DNA from: Chrysoperla carnea
Taxonomy: Eukaryota > Arthropoda > Insecta > Neuroptera > Chrysopidae
Assembly (NCBI RefSeq): GCF_905475395.1
Contig: NC_058340.1
Location: 58,506,181-58,570,180, forward strand
DNA: 64,000 bases
Reading direction: 5' to 3'
Part shown: positions 22,901-34,710 of the stretch, one piece after another
Position numbering within the stretch: position 1 is the first letter of the stretch
Layout: the number at the start of each line of letters is the position of its first letter
Notes under the pieces: generated by a model
Databases searched by the model: none
The model's input: the letters and a program-made list of their open reading frames with translations, nothing else
Told to the model about the DNA's origin: nothing
Translations under genes and position numbers: made by a program

Positions 22901-25568
22901 TTAGGATTGTGCTTGGCCTGAGTTGATCCCAAATGGACAGGATCGACAAATAAAATTGGCTAAAATTGGCTTTATTAACACGCGAATTTAAAAAAAAAGT
23001 TTATAAATAACAGCTGTTTGCCGAATAGTTTTAAGAATTGTTTTTGTCACTTATTTACATTCGGAAAACATATCTGATATGGCCATAATGGATAACAACT
23101 AATCGGGTAAAAATTAGTTTAATGTTCTTGAATCAATTCAGATCGTCCTTTGAGATTTTTGTATGTTCATTGAAATATCACTTACCTATGTCAACTTTTT
23201 TGTCTAATACAAGTTTAAATACCCCTTTTGCCTGACTAGGATGGTAGACAGGCCCACCTAAAAGATCCGAAAACATATATGTCGCGGTGCAATTGAAGTA
23301 TTCAATAATAACTTGTGTTAATATAAAATTGGATTTAGATAATGTGTCCACATGAGGCGTTCTGAAACATACGTAAATAATCAATATTAGCAAAGTGGTT
23401 GCTCATCTAGACATTGATGATGTATCTTTTTTATCGTTCGATAAAAACAAGGTGTTAATTAAAATACCGGGCTTTACTTCTTCAATAGTTTACCTTTTGG
23501 GTGTGTTAAAACAATAAAAACTATATATAATAATCCAAACTACATTTTAAAGAAAATAATTTTGTTAGAACATACATCTGGGAATGTGGAAATCCAGAAT
23601 AAGTAAAATTACCTATTTTGAATACAGAATTTGTTGACAAGGAATCCTAAATAATTACGTGGCGGATTTCCAGATTGAAGTCGTGACTAATTTTTTTTTT
23701 GGCTTATACCGGTGGTTAACGAAAAACATACGATTTATGATGTAAAATGAATAGAAAATATTTGATAATGAATAGGAAGTACCTAATAAAGAATAGCTCC
23801 CAAGAAATTATTATTATTTTAATTTTTCGAAGGCGAATTTTCTACGAATTTTCTTAGAAACTTTGTATACGAATTCTTTTTCTTAGTATTATTTGTTCAT
23901 ACTTACTTATACGTGCCCAGTTCGGACAAGGTTCTATTATCGTAAATAGCTACACCTATTCGAAGAGACGTAGCTTGATGTAAATTTCTTCTTCTACGTG
24001 ATATAATCGGAGTACTTCTTTTATCAATAAGTGTATTATTATTGGTCCATTGTCCATAATGTTCAACAATAATTGGGGTATTTTTCGCAATTTTATATGG
24101 TTGGAACAACTCAAATTGGATGTTTTTATGGCTTTTTAGACTTTGTACAAATATTACATCACTGTCTAAGTAAATTCCAAGTGAATTTAATATGTTCATT
24201 GATTCTGGATCAAGGTTTGTATCATTATAAAATGTCTTTTTATCAGAGAAAATTAACCATCTCAATGGACTACCAAAAAGACTTAGACGATCTGCCTACA
24301 AAATAATAGGTATAATAGTTTTTCTTAATTTAAGAAAACTTAAATTAAAAAAAAAAGATTAAAGTGTGAGATAAACGTTCGTTTTTAGTACGAATATTGT
24401 TTGCCAAACATCGAACAATCTAATCCTGATTTTTGAATCAATCGGATTCTCATATTGGTGACTCGTGGTATAAAAGTAAGTAATAAGTAAGACTAAGACA
24501 TAAGGTAAAGTATTTGCAAGCAATGATATTGACAATAAGAAGATTGATGTGAAAAACTCTTCTGAAAGCACCTGCGAAACATTTTTATGTTTATATTACC
24601 GTTTTAGATTACTATATTTTGTAAATCTACCTTTTGTAGAAAACCCTCAGTATCAACGCATTGTAGATCGACTATAAACAATGCTCGATGAGGTGGTGTT
24701 GGGTAAAACAATTTATCCTCATCAACATTTTGAACTAAAATGCCTTGTACAGTTCTTAACCCTGACATACGTTTTATGAAGTCTTTTTTAAGCTCTAAAA
24801 TTTAATAAAACTTCATTAATAGTTTCGTGTATGCACTGTTGAAAATCTGAGTCAATGGGCAGGAGGTGGAAATTGGCATTTGGTTAAAGTTTTTTCGAGT
24901 TTTTAGGAGGCAAATGCCTTTTTTTGACCCCCTTGGAGCTGTCTTTGGAAAACCTATAATGCAGTACTGCACTAAGTGATGGAATGCTTGTTTTTTGGCG
25001 ATTCTTTACGAAAAGTAGTAAAAAACTATTTATTATCAAATTTTTCTTTGTTCGCGAAAAACGATCCGTGGAAAAATATCTTCATTTTTATCGTCGATAT
25101 ATTCTTTTCCACGAATATTTTTCCTCACTCCATTTAATTTATTTAAAAAAAATACAATCCAACATAAATCAACCAAACAGTATAATCATAGTCGACTCAA
25201 ATCGGTTAGTTGAGTCGATCTAATTTGAGTTGACTTTTTTTTGGTTGAAAAATTATTGCTCTTTTTTGTCATAGATATTTCAACTAAACCCAAAAATCAT
25301 TTCAGTTGTCATTTTTCAGTACATGGAGTGTTTCTAAAATTAAATTTGGCCCACCGGTTTTACACCTCCAGCTCATGACTTTAAATGTTTGATAATATAG
25401 TTTAATATTCTTACCACGTTTCCAGCAAACAAAACTATAAATAACAGTTGGCTTGTTCTCACGTATACATAAGTTTTTGATAAATTGTATTTTAGTATTT
25501 GTAAAACTTGCTGTGGCAATTATAGGCTGTATAAATGCCCAAAACAGAAACAACGTAGGGACATTCAT
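19910..25568 (-). CDS. Ionotropic receptor B (IR75-like), intact, 8 exons
   Basis: Exons in transcript order: 25415-25568, 24631-24794, 23907-24295, 23186-23361, 21791-22023, 21441-21731, 20753-21027, 19910-20183, giving 651 residues, open throughout. Exon lengths 2-7 equal those of A exactly. The start chosen is MNVPT at 25568, which aligns with the other copies and is followed by a hydrophobic signal peptide; an in-frame ATG at 25607 is less likely. It carries the same landmarks as A: RRRRNLHQATSLR, GGPVYH, a membrane segment ending AVTTFIEEKYQVYDQ, pore QQGTEVEPRSNAGK, FLYNAYTALIVVILQSSSDS, FFEHEKCDINEI and SKPYC before the last membrane segment. Its cytoplasmic tail is the longest of the four. 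It pairs with A through the extra codon in exon 3 (ATSLR) and a related intron 2. Repeats lie in intron 7 (20341-20560) and intron 4 (22130-22650). Confidence 0.88.
20341..20560 (+). repeat. Repeat fragment in intron 7 of receptor B
   Basis: Opens with ACTAGCTGACCCAGCGAAC and TTCGTACCGCC, a start shared by many dispersed insect repeats. The right limit is uncertain and no coding remains. It is absent from the same intron of A, C and D as far as I can see. Confidence 0.4.
22130..22650 (+). repeat. Repeat element in intron 4 of receptor B
   Basis: Bounded by AT-rich microsatellites. Its text (GTGTGCGTGTGTATGTAATT, GACGGCTGGACCGATTTTGA, end CGTCCGTCGGGGCCGCTAGT) is of a kind widespread in insect genomes. 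The end, a short GC-rich hairpin followed by CTAG before T, would fit a Helitron 3' end, but the left end was not confirmed. It contains the 32-bp tandem duplication at 22430-22492. Confidence 0.45.
22430..22492 (+). repeat. 32-bp tandem duplication
   Basis: Two adjacent identical units (TTAGAGCCATATGCGAGCGC, then AGCGAGCTCTA and a spacer A). Each unit starts TAGAGC and ends GCTCTA, so each can also form a small hairpin. Confidence 0.85.
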
Positions 25569-25620
25569 GATTGAGCTTTTATATATTATAGGCTTTTTTT
25601 CATACATTCAGGACTGATGA

Positions 25621-25630
25621 TTTATATAAA
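25621..25630 (-). promoter_or_regulatory. TATA-like box upstream of receptor B
   Basis: TTTATATAAA, 53-62 bases before the start codon, matching the spacing in C and D. Another TATATAAAAG lies only 8-17 bases before the start codon, too near to be used. Confidence 0.4.
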
Positions 25631-25712
25631 CTAATAATTAGTACATAAAAGTAATTTTTGATAATCCGTACTTTTGCTAATAATGTGTACTTTATTTGTA
25701 ATTTGTTTGTAG

Positions 25713-25770
25713 TTTATAAACAAAGGCCTTTGATAAAATTGTTTCTTTATCTCTATCAAAAATGCAATTA
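25713..25770 (-). promoter_or_regulatory. Conserved upstream block, receptor B
   Basis: A block 145-202 bases before the start codon, shared with C (34651-34710) and D (43406-43470). On the plus strand it holds ATAAACAAAGG, CTTTGATAAAATTGTTTC, CTATCAAAAATGCAATTA. It contains GATAA/TTATC-like words. A role in receptor expression is inference. Confidence 0.45.
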
Positions 25771-26787
25771 AGCTGTCAATATTCTCAAAATAATTGTTGT
25801 ACGCAATTAATTCTCAATTGGAAAGCAACATAAAGTAAAAGTACCGATCGTAAGCTTTGTACGACTTCAGGACAGGATAAAATGAGTTTCTTTCGAATGT
25901 TACATGGTAGATGTTTGAATTAAACATGTTCCTAATGCACGAGGATGGGATTTTTCTGTCAATTAACGTCAGGCAACCACTCTAAATAAAATATTTACCC
26001 TACGAAATATTATTCCAATAAATAATGGTACTTAGTTTCATTATTATTATGTAATCGAAATTTCGAAATCCTTAGTTAAGTCTGGCTAGCGGCGAGGGCC
26101 GGCTCTAGATTTTCATGGCTTGTATCAACATGCTCTTTCGTATCTCTTTCTAAAAGAGAATTTAATATACCTACTTGCTGTTGTAATAATAAATATAGTG
26201 TCTACATCTGAAAATAACAGTACAGTGTTTTTACCGCTTGTATGTACCAGGGACAAATTCCAGAATTTTAGAAGTAATATCTCGGAAACGGCTCAATTTT
26301 TATTATTCCACTGTACCTGGGTGTGAAAAAAGAAAATTGGAAATATTAACAGGATTTTCGAAAAATAAAAGTACCCAGGACAGGCAGAATATGAACACCT
26401 ATAACATATCCAAATCAAAGGGTATAATTGCAGAGCTTTAAATTCAATTGTAACTTTAAACTTTAACCATTCTTATCTGGAAAATCGTTTTTCTTTATAA
26501 ATTTTTTTTACCAATGAATATTGAAGAGGATTCTTAAAAAAATTATAAAATTTCACGCAAATCGAAGAATGTTTTATGCCAATCAAAAATTTGTGCTTAA
26601 ATAAATGTATTCACATAGGCAACCCCCCCTCCTCCTTAAAAAGGTGGGAGAAGTTTGACCACATTGCAATTCGGGAAAGTGGGTTTTATGTATCTTCATT
26701 GATCTCTTAAGAAAATGCAACAAAAAGATTGCATTCTTGAATTTTTCGCACTTTGACAATATTCTAGACCACATTACGTAAACAAAG

Positions 26788-27030
26788 TATGATTCTCCGT
26801 ACCCATATCATTTGTATCGACATTCTTGCTTAGACATACCCAGTCCTCTTTTTAACAAGATACTCAATAATAAAAACTACGTAAAATTTAAATCTTTATT
26901 TTTAATAGAAAGCAATTACATTTATCATCAACATATTTTTAAATGTAAAAATAAAACTACTTATATAAAATGCGAACTAGAAAAATACCCAATATATAAA
27001 AACAATAACAAATTAGATAATTCTTTCTAA
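26788..27030 (+). other. Open frame of unknown nature, copy 1
   Basis: A frame of about 80 codons opens after AAAG at 26787 (YDSPYP...) and ends at TAA. It contains YRHSCLDIP, NYVKFKSLF, IFKCKNKTTYIKCELEKYP and KLDNSF. No ATG begins it, so it would be an exon or a decayed gene end. A second copy at 36136-36378 keeps the frame without indels while several codons differ. It lies opposite in strand to the receptors, downstream of C. I do not recognise the protein, and no matching partner exon was found nearby. Confidence 0.35.
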
Positions 27031-28153
27031 ATGCATTTTAATCAAATATGAAAAATTTAGGTTTTCTTTTTTTATCTTGTAGTCTGATAAAAGACTTGTG
27101 TATTGTAATCTTTCTCGGCAAGCAGAACTTTTTCATCATTAGGCACGCTATTTCATTGATTGGGTATTTTGAGATAAACGGGATATTATTATAGATGGAA
27201 AATAAAAAATCGCACCAGCTATAATCTATAACATTTCATGTGATGAATACACTCGAACATGTGATCAGTACACTATAATGTTTTAACTGGCTCGATTTTA
27301 ATGACATAGAGTAAATTTTGTAATACAAAACAAAATAGTTGCCGTTTTGAAATATTTACTGAAAATTAATAAGATTAATTCGTGTAGGATTTAAGAAAAT
27401 CACGTAGCTTGCAGTGAATGAAAGTATACGACTAAGAGTGAAAAATGAAAAATTACAATGCGTACTAACAATTGAAGAATAATTTATTTTCGAATTTTTG
27501 ATTTCGATTTATTGAAAAATGGCCAATCTGCAGAAATGTTGCTGCAGTGTCAAACACGATTTGTTAAAATGCATGTTAAAACAAGAAAATTGTACCTTGT
27601 GAAGTGTGCCAAACGTCCAATTTTTCGGGATTTTTAAAACTTCTATTCTCAGAACACTGCCAATGAATTTTGTCTGCCATATTGTGTCCAACCTGTAAAA
27701 GATGTTTACTTAAACCTGCCATCGACTCCATAAGGTAAAAGTAATATTTTTTCTTCTATTTACCCTCCACCTTCTCACATTAAAACTGCCATACAGTTGT
27801 ATACGTATGATTGGAAATAAATGCTCCTAAATTGACCTAAAAGCTTACCAGATGGCGGACGGTAAAGAATCAAAATTTGAATGACGCTTCATCTCATTAT
27901 TTCATGAGATTCTTGAAGAGGTACTTGAAATAGTACCTATTTAAAAAAAATGCATTCCTGACTCTAAAATTTAGTTTCTAGATATAAAGCTTTAAAAATT
28001 TCTAGATATAAAGCTGTCGACCATTTAGCTATCAAAAGATATAAACATTGATCGATTGTTTAGTATACTACGCAAAGCATAACAGCTGGGAAATAACTTA
28101 TTTTAATATGAATTTTTTTTATGAAGTTCCTATGACTTCGTGAAACTGAATAC
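27031..28153. other. Spacer downstream of receptor C
   Basis: Mostly AT-rich, with no gene seen. Long stretches (such as near 27050-27160 and 27290-28060) match the spacer downstream of receptor D at about 36400-37400, as expected if both came from one duplicated segment. Confidence 0.6.
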
Positions 28154-31100
28154 TTAATTATCTTTTATCTTTCGATGACGAATATATTCAACGACAAATA
28201 TTAAAATTGAAACTGCAACGCCCACTAAAAAGAGTTTAAATGCAAAATCAAGATCCTCAATTCCTGCGCTTGTAAAATAATTTTGTTGGTTTGTACAATA
28301 AGGTTTTCGTAAATAGAATCGTCTCCATATTCTTGTTGAAAGGCCTCTTTCATATAGAGTTAGGTATCTGAAATATATAATAAATTGATTCAAAATTTTT
28401 CCAAATGGATAAGGTTAGCATTAGATACAGAAGCCATTAAATCGAAACTGTACATCAATTCATATATTACAATATATTCGACGTCACAATAAGATAAACT
28501 CTTTGGCATTTTTTCAATCTCTATCATGCCCCTGAAACATTTGCCCTTAAAACAGCATATTTCAAAATACAAACCTCAAATGGACCATATAAACGTCCCT
28601 GAAAATTGAAGTAAAGGGTAAGAAATGTATGGCTTTTACTACAATGATATGGTATAGAGATCGATACTGTAGTAGCTATGTTAGCAGACGTAATATGACA
28701 GTATTTAATAGGGCTATCCACCAGAAGTATTGTGGGTATCGCCAACCAGTATGGGCCTGATGCCCAGACTGCATTGGCTCGTCCGCTATAACTATTGCTA
28801 ATGTTACTATTCCCTCAATTCAGTATACATAAAATAATTTTGTATCATGGTCTTCTGATCCGAATTTAATACTTACGCTACTTTCAAATGTTCAATATAT
28901 GATGAATTATGATGTGTAACTAGCCATCCATGTGTGCTGTTAATGAAATTAATTTCATTAATATCACATTTTTCGTGTTCAAAGAAATATTTTTCCACTA
29001 AATGGTATGCGATAGATGTTAATGTTAAAAACGCAAACGATTCATTTCGTAAATGTTTAACTCCTTCATGAACTGACATGAATATTTCATTATCAGGTTT
29101 ATTTTTAATTTTTTTATTATATAAATATAATTTCTCAGAAATAGTAATATTCTACAAAATATTTAAAAAAAAATTAGAAATATTTTGAATATAACTAAAT
29201 GAAATAAATTTAAGTTTCCTAATTTTAGAATTGGTACAGACCAATCAAGCAGGAAATACTTTCCAAAACTGATAATTAATCGATCCTGATTTCTTAAAAC
29301 AAAGGAAATTCCTTAGAGGATTTTAATTTTCGTTTAATTTTTTGACATCTCTTTTATGGTATTTTCATTTTTTCTTAAGAAATGCAAAAAAAAAAATCAT
29401 CGATATTCCCTATTTGGGTACCTACAACTTACATGCATGTAGAGATACAGACGATACTTACATTCAAATATTGGGTAAAATATAAGTCCTCTGCTCCAAA
29501 CGTTAATTTAGAATTAGCTATATCAACAATTGAATGAATACTGTCGCTTGAAGATTGTAAAATCACAACAATGAGCGCTGTGTAAGCATTGTAAAGGAAC
29601 GTGAGTGAAATAAGTAACATAAATAGTATTAATTTTCCAGCATTACTTCGTGGTTCTACTTCTGTACCTTGTTGAGTTACAGTGGCAACCATTACTAATA
29701 TTATATCACTTAATTTTGAGTGTAAGTAGTTAATACCCGAATGAATAGTGACCTGAAAAAAAAGATTTTATTTTGCTAAAAAATGTATATAAAAAATATG
29801 ATTCGCTATATTATGATGGGCAAATGCGGTACTCATCTTAAAAGACGGTGCTTGATCTTAAAAGTGAGTGCAGTAGAAGAGTGGTACTTTTTAGGGCTTC
29901 CCCACATTAGTGCAACTTTAAGGTTGAAAGGAAGCAAGCAATTTGTGCAACCTTTGAGGAGAGCTTAAAGATGTTTTTTGTACAGCAAATAAGATTATCC
30001 AAGAAAACAAATTTCCTAAAAATCTTTGTTAAAAGTTTTGAAAAATTTTTACAGGTTCGGGATTTTTTTAATATTGGTTTTGGACATTTTCCATTCGAAA
30101 TGATATTTAAATTAAGTTGCATACAGTTTTATAAACCTGAAAAACGAGTAGGTATAATTGAAATATTTACGTTTCCCTTGTTAAACATGTCATTGCTCAC
30201 TGTTTAAGCCCTAGAGGCACAAAAATTAAAATAAAAAACCTTTACTTATTCGTCAAAACATTACCTTATCATATACTTTGTATTTTTCTTCAATAAATGT
30301 TGTAACAGCCAGCAATATAATAATAACCAATGTAAGTATTGCAATTGCAATCCATGTAGAACCAGCGAAAGTTAAAGTAAATAAATTTTCAACATAAGAT
30401 AATCGTGGTCGTCTAAATATTATTTTTGCTTGTATTTCTGAACTTGGAAATATGTATTTTACATTCAAACGACTTGCCATTACAAGAAAACTGGAACCTT
30501 AAGATTGTTAATATAAGAAATTAAATTTTACAGGCGAACAGTTTTCTTGATTTCTATATGTTATTTTGAAGAAAAATTATTCGCCTTGTTAACTAAATCT
30601 AGCCATAATTTCAATAATAAAAACTGATAAACCAATTATCGGAAAGAGATGTTACAAATAAGAATTGTAGTTTACCAATGCCAATACTAGGAAGACTTAG
30701 TTTTGGTTTTAAAAAGTTTATAAATAAAAAATTCTAATTTCTTTTTTATACATGAGTACCTAAAGCTAACAGGCTCGATACATGCAGAATTCCGCCACTA
30801 AAAATAGGTCAGAGAAATAATGTATAAGTGAGTAATACTATCTTTTTTTTATATTATTTCTCTAGTTACTTATTCCTAAGTGTACATTTTTAAAGAGTTT
30901 CGTCGTCATTTTTCGTAATTAGCTGGTACGATAAGCTTTAAAATGGGGGGTAAAGATAGAATATATATTATGTAAAGATAGGGTATGGAATAGCCTGTAT
31001 GGAATAGTAGGTCGCATAAGTGATCTCCAAAGTTTTCCTGGCATACGCACAACATCTTTAGGTAAGGTGAGATAATTTCCGTTTCGTTTATCTACTATTG

Positions 31101-34100
31101 ACATTTTTTCCATTTTTCTAAATCACAAGATTTAAAAATTAGGGAGGGATTCCACATTTTGTGCACCTTTTTTAGCTTCATATCTCGCGCGTTGGTCTTA
31201 TGACCAAAAAAAAAAATTAGTTAAATCAGATAAAAAAGTTTTATAAATTATTTTGCCTTTTGGTAACGGAGACATAAAAATTCTCGCCCGTTAGATTTTA
31301 GAATTCTCTCATTTATTCGATTAATAAGTTCTTTAAGATTCTTATAATACATAATAATATTTTAGAAAATATCACTTACCTATATCGACCTTCTTTTCTA
31401 ATACAAGTTTAAATATTCCTTTTGGTGGCATATTATGGTAAGCAGGTCCACCAAAAGTATCCGCAAACAGATATTTACTGGTACAATTGAAGTATTCAAA
31501 AATAACTTGTGATAATATAAAATCGGCTTTAGGAATTGTATTTATATTAGGTGTTCTGAAAATACGTAAAAATTAGTAATTCGACTCCCTATTTCGAAAT
31601 TGAATACACACGTTGATATAAAATATCACTCTTTAGTTCGTAGCTAAAAGCTGCTTAATTAATTTTTTTAAGCCAGATTTTTAGATTTCAAGAATAAATT
31701 AACGCTACAATAATGGATACGTTTTGTAATAACACAGTGATCAATGAGCGCTCACTAAACACTTTGAGTGAGACTTAGTCACGGTAGTAAGGGCTCACTG
31801 ATCACTAGTTCTCAAAATGCAGCCAATATTTTTAAAAGTATCGATCTCAATTTAAAGATCGATTCAGAAAAAAACAAAAACCTCAAATAGTACCTTCCTA
31901 AAAAAAAAATTGGTAGCAATTACTGGTCTTTTTATACATATACTAAAAATTCGGATCATTATTTACTCATTTATTTCCTGCTGTTACTGGCAAGTCACCC
32001 TCTTGCTCGTCTTAGTTCTCAGTTAGCTATTAATTTTAATTATAAATGAAGTAAATGATCTCACCGATTACTATTCCCAAAAAGGCAAACATTGTGGATA
32101 CTCACTTGTAAGTGTTCAGTTCTGCCAGGCTGTTGCTATCGCGCGTAACCGTAGCTACTCGAAGAGTAGCTTGATGTAAATTTCTTCTTCTACGTGATAT
32201 AATCGGAGTACTTCTTTTATCAATAAGTGTATTATTATTGGTCCATTGTCCATAATGTTCAACTATTATTGACGTATTTTCCGCGATTTTATAAGGTTGA
32301 AATAACTCAAATTGAATGTTTTGATGGTTTTCCAGACTTTGTACAAGTATTACATCACTGTCTAAGTAAATTCCAAGTGAGTTGAATACATTAATTAATT
32401 CTGGGTCAATGTTTGAGCCATTATGAAATGAATTTCTATCAGAAAATATAATCCATCTATATGGACTAACGAAAAGATATAAACGATCTGCCTACAAAAT
32501 AATTAAAAAAAGTACTTGTATTAAGTTGTATTAAGTATCTTTACACCTTGTAGCTCGAAAACTTGCTGATCTGTTTTTGAACAAGGAGACCTCGAGCGAG
32601 CGTGGGCGTAGAAAGACCAGTCCGTAACATTTTGTTTATTGTAAAAAATCTGACATGTCATAAATTGGACTAGTGAGGAACGCGCGTGTGCCACAGAAGA
32701 CCATTTTACAATAATCTTCATTCAGCAACCCATTTAAACCCCTTTCAATCCTGAAAGGGGAGTGAAATCTCCTTTTGCGACGCACAAGGGGTAAAAGAGA
32801 CACGTTAGATTGATCTTAAACTTTGAAGAGGTAAGATAAGCAGTTATGAACGCCTTGTGAAGCGAATTTTTGTTATCCTAACGCGAACTGCAATTACATT
32901 TGGGAGGGATTACTTTTATTGACGTCTTATTTCTCTTTACTTTACGGTGGCGCGTTTAGCCGGGTGAGGCTTTTTTTATTAAAGCAATCTGAATACAATG
33001 TGCATTTCGATCATCTGAGAGTTTTGAATCAACATAAGGCTAACATTCGTTAAATCCCAGTCGATATTCAGGCCACTAAGCTTGAGAGAGCGAACATAAA
33101 TTTACAAATTGAGTGTCTATTCTATGTTTATTGATGCGAAGTTTAGAGAAGGGATCGTGGAAGCTGAAGCAACAGTTAATTACATTTTTTTGGTTTATTT
33201 TCAGCAACACATTCTAGAGAACACACCCTTAAACAACGCCATTTATTTAGGTTCATAACTTCTATAACTCCGATAATATAAATTGTGCGAAGGGTAATGT
33301 AAAAAAAGGCTTAAAGAGTAAAAGGTTAAAGCAACATTAGTGGCGGCTATCTAGTCTGCTAATATACTACATGTATTTAATAAAGCGACTATAGTCTTTT
33401 AATTTTTCATCAAAATTAATTACAATTTAAATTTTAAGCTCTTAAACAATTATAAAAAATTGTGATAAAAGCCAGATGTCTTCTAAAAACATTTTGCAGT
33501 TATTAAATCTACCTTTTGCAAAAACATCTCGGTGTTAGGGCATTGTAGATCGACAATAAACAATGCTCGATGAGGTGGTATGGGATAAAATAATTTATTT
33601 GTATCAACAATTTCCATTAAAATGCCTTGAACAGTTCTTAACCCTGAAATGCTTTTTATGAAGTCCTTTTTGAATTCTAAAATTGAATGAAATATCATTA
33701 ATATAAGTATATACAGATTTATGTATTCCTGCTATTGACTCTAAATTTTTACTAGATATTCTGTTATACACTGATGGAAATGGTATTTTTTGTAACTCTT
33801 AAATTAGAATGTTGTTATCGGTTAAAAATGTAACATTTTTATTCGAAACATTTTTCCATTAACCGTGTAGCGTAGGGAAAAAACGGAGTGAAAAGTTTTA
33901 CCTATAATTGTTTTTTCGTATGTCTTCTGCAGAATCTAGGCACTTTTCGAAAAAAATTTTCCATTAAAAGTGGTTTGCTTTTCTAAAAAGACCTTTTTTT
34001 TCAAATTGAATGAAGAAACGCGCTAAAAGCTATGATATGTAATTTCCTTATTATTCTCCGTTACACACCTTATTCTATAATAGAATAGAACTAAGCATAG

Positions 34101-34511
34101 CACGATCAAATTCACTCGATTTGAAGCTGTAACTTTCTTTGAATCGATCTATATTGAATGGTCTTCCGGTAAAGTTCGCCAAAAAACTTTTTCATTTATA
34201 TTATCTCTTATTCTTTTTATATTATTATATTCTTTTTATATTATCTTTTTATTTATTTCATCACTTAGTACATCATTGAATGATACACAAACTTGTACAA
34301 ATTTATGAAAAAGAATAAGAGATTGTTACTGAAAATGTATTTTGATTTTCTTACCACGATTCCAACAAACAAAGCTGTAAATCACAGTTGGCTTATTCTC
34401 ATGTATACATAAATTTTTAATAAATTGTATTTTATTATTTGTATAACTTGCTGTGGCAATTATAGATTGTATAAATATCCAAAATATAAACAGCCAGGTT
34501 AAGAAATTCAT
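28154..34511 (-). CDS. Ionotropic receptor C (IR75-like), intact, 8 exons
   Basis: Exons in transcript order: 34355-34511, 33513-33676, 32106-32491, 31380-31555, 30265-30497, 29462-29752, 28877-29151, 28154-28367, giving 631 residues, open throughout. The start is MNFLTW at 34511, aligned with D; an in-frame ATG 15 bases upstream is possible. Exon 3 is one codon shorter than in A and B (ATLRV for ATSLRV), as in D. Landmarks: KRSTPIISRRRRNLHQATLR, GGPAYH, membrane segment 1 before AVTTFIEEKYKVYDK, pore QQGTEVEPRSNAGK, FLYNAYTALIVVILQ, FFEHEKCDINEI, RKPYC and membrane segment 3. The tail stops earliest of the four (EYIRHRKIKDN). Introns are AT-rich and largely alignable by eye with those of D. 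Intron 7 has no recognised content beyond two short unsupported open frames. Confidence 0.88.
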
Positions 34512-34560
34512 GCTTGAACGTTGCAAAAAATAAACTTAAAAAAAATCTAAATAATTGCTC

Positions 34561-34568
34561 TTTATATA
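34561..34568 (-). promoter_or_regulatory. TATA-like box upstream of receptor C
   Basis: TATATAAA on the minus strand, 50-57 bases before the start codon, at the same distance as in D. The surrounding CTGGCTGTATATAAA is kept in D as GGCTGTATATAAA. Confidence 0.45.
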
Positions 34569-34650
34569 CAGCCAGAATAAAAGATTTTTAAAGATTAGTT
34601 GGAAAATAATTTTTAACTATCTATTTTTGCTAATTATATGTTTTTTATTT

Positions 34651-34710
34651 TATAAACAAAGGTCTTTGGATAATTGTTTCTTTTTCTCCATCAAAAATGC
34701 AATTATGTTG
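34651..34710 (-). promoter_or_regulatory. Conserved upstream block, receptor C
   Basis: Plus-strand text TATAAACAAAGGTCTTTGG, TTGTTTCTTTTTCTCCATC, AAAAATGCAATTATG, 140-199 bases before the start codon. It corresponds to the blocks at 25713-25770 and 43406-43470. Confidence 0.45.

Larger units (their letters stand above)
25569..26787. other. Spacer upstream of receptor B
   Basis: Contains the putative promoter elements of receptor B at its left end. The remainder, including a GC-richer GGCGAGGGCCGGCTCTAGA stretch near 26092, is unassigned and has no convincing coding frame. Confidence 0.45.

Noticed and set aside
28390-28745. Two overlapping minus-strand open frames in intron 7 of receptor C
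   Set aside because: No recognisable content, and they lie within an intron.
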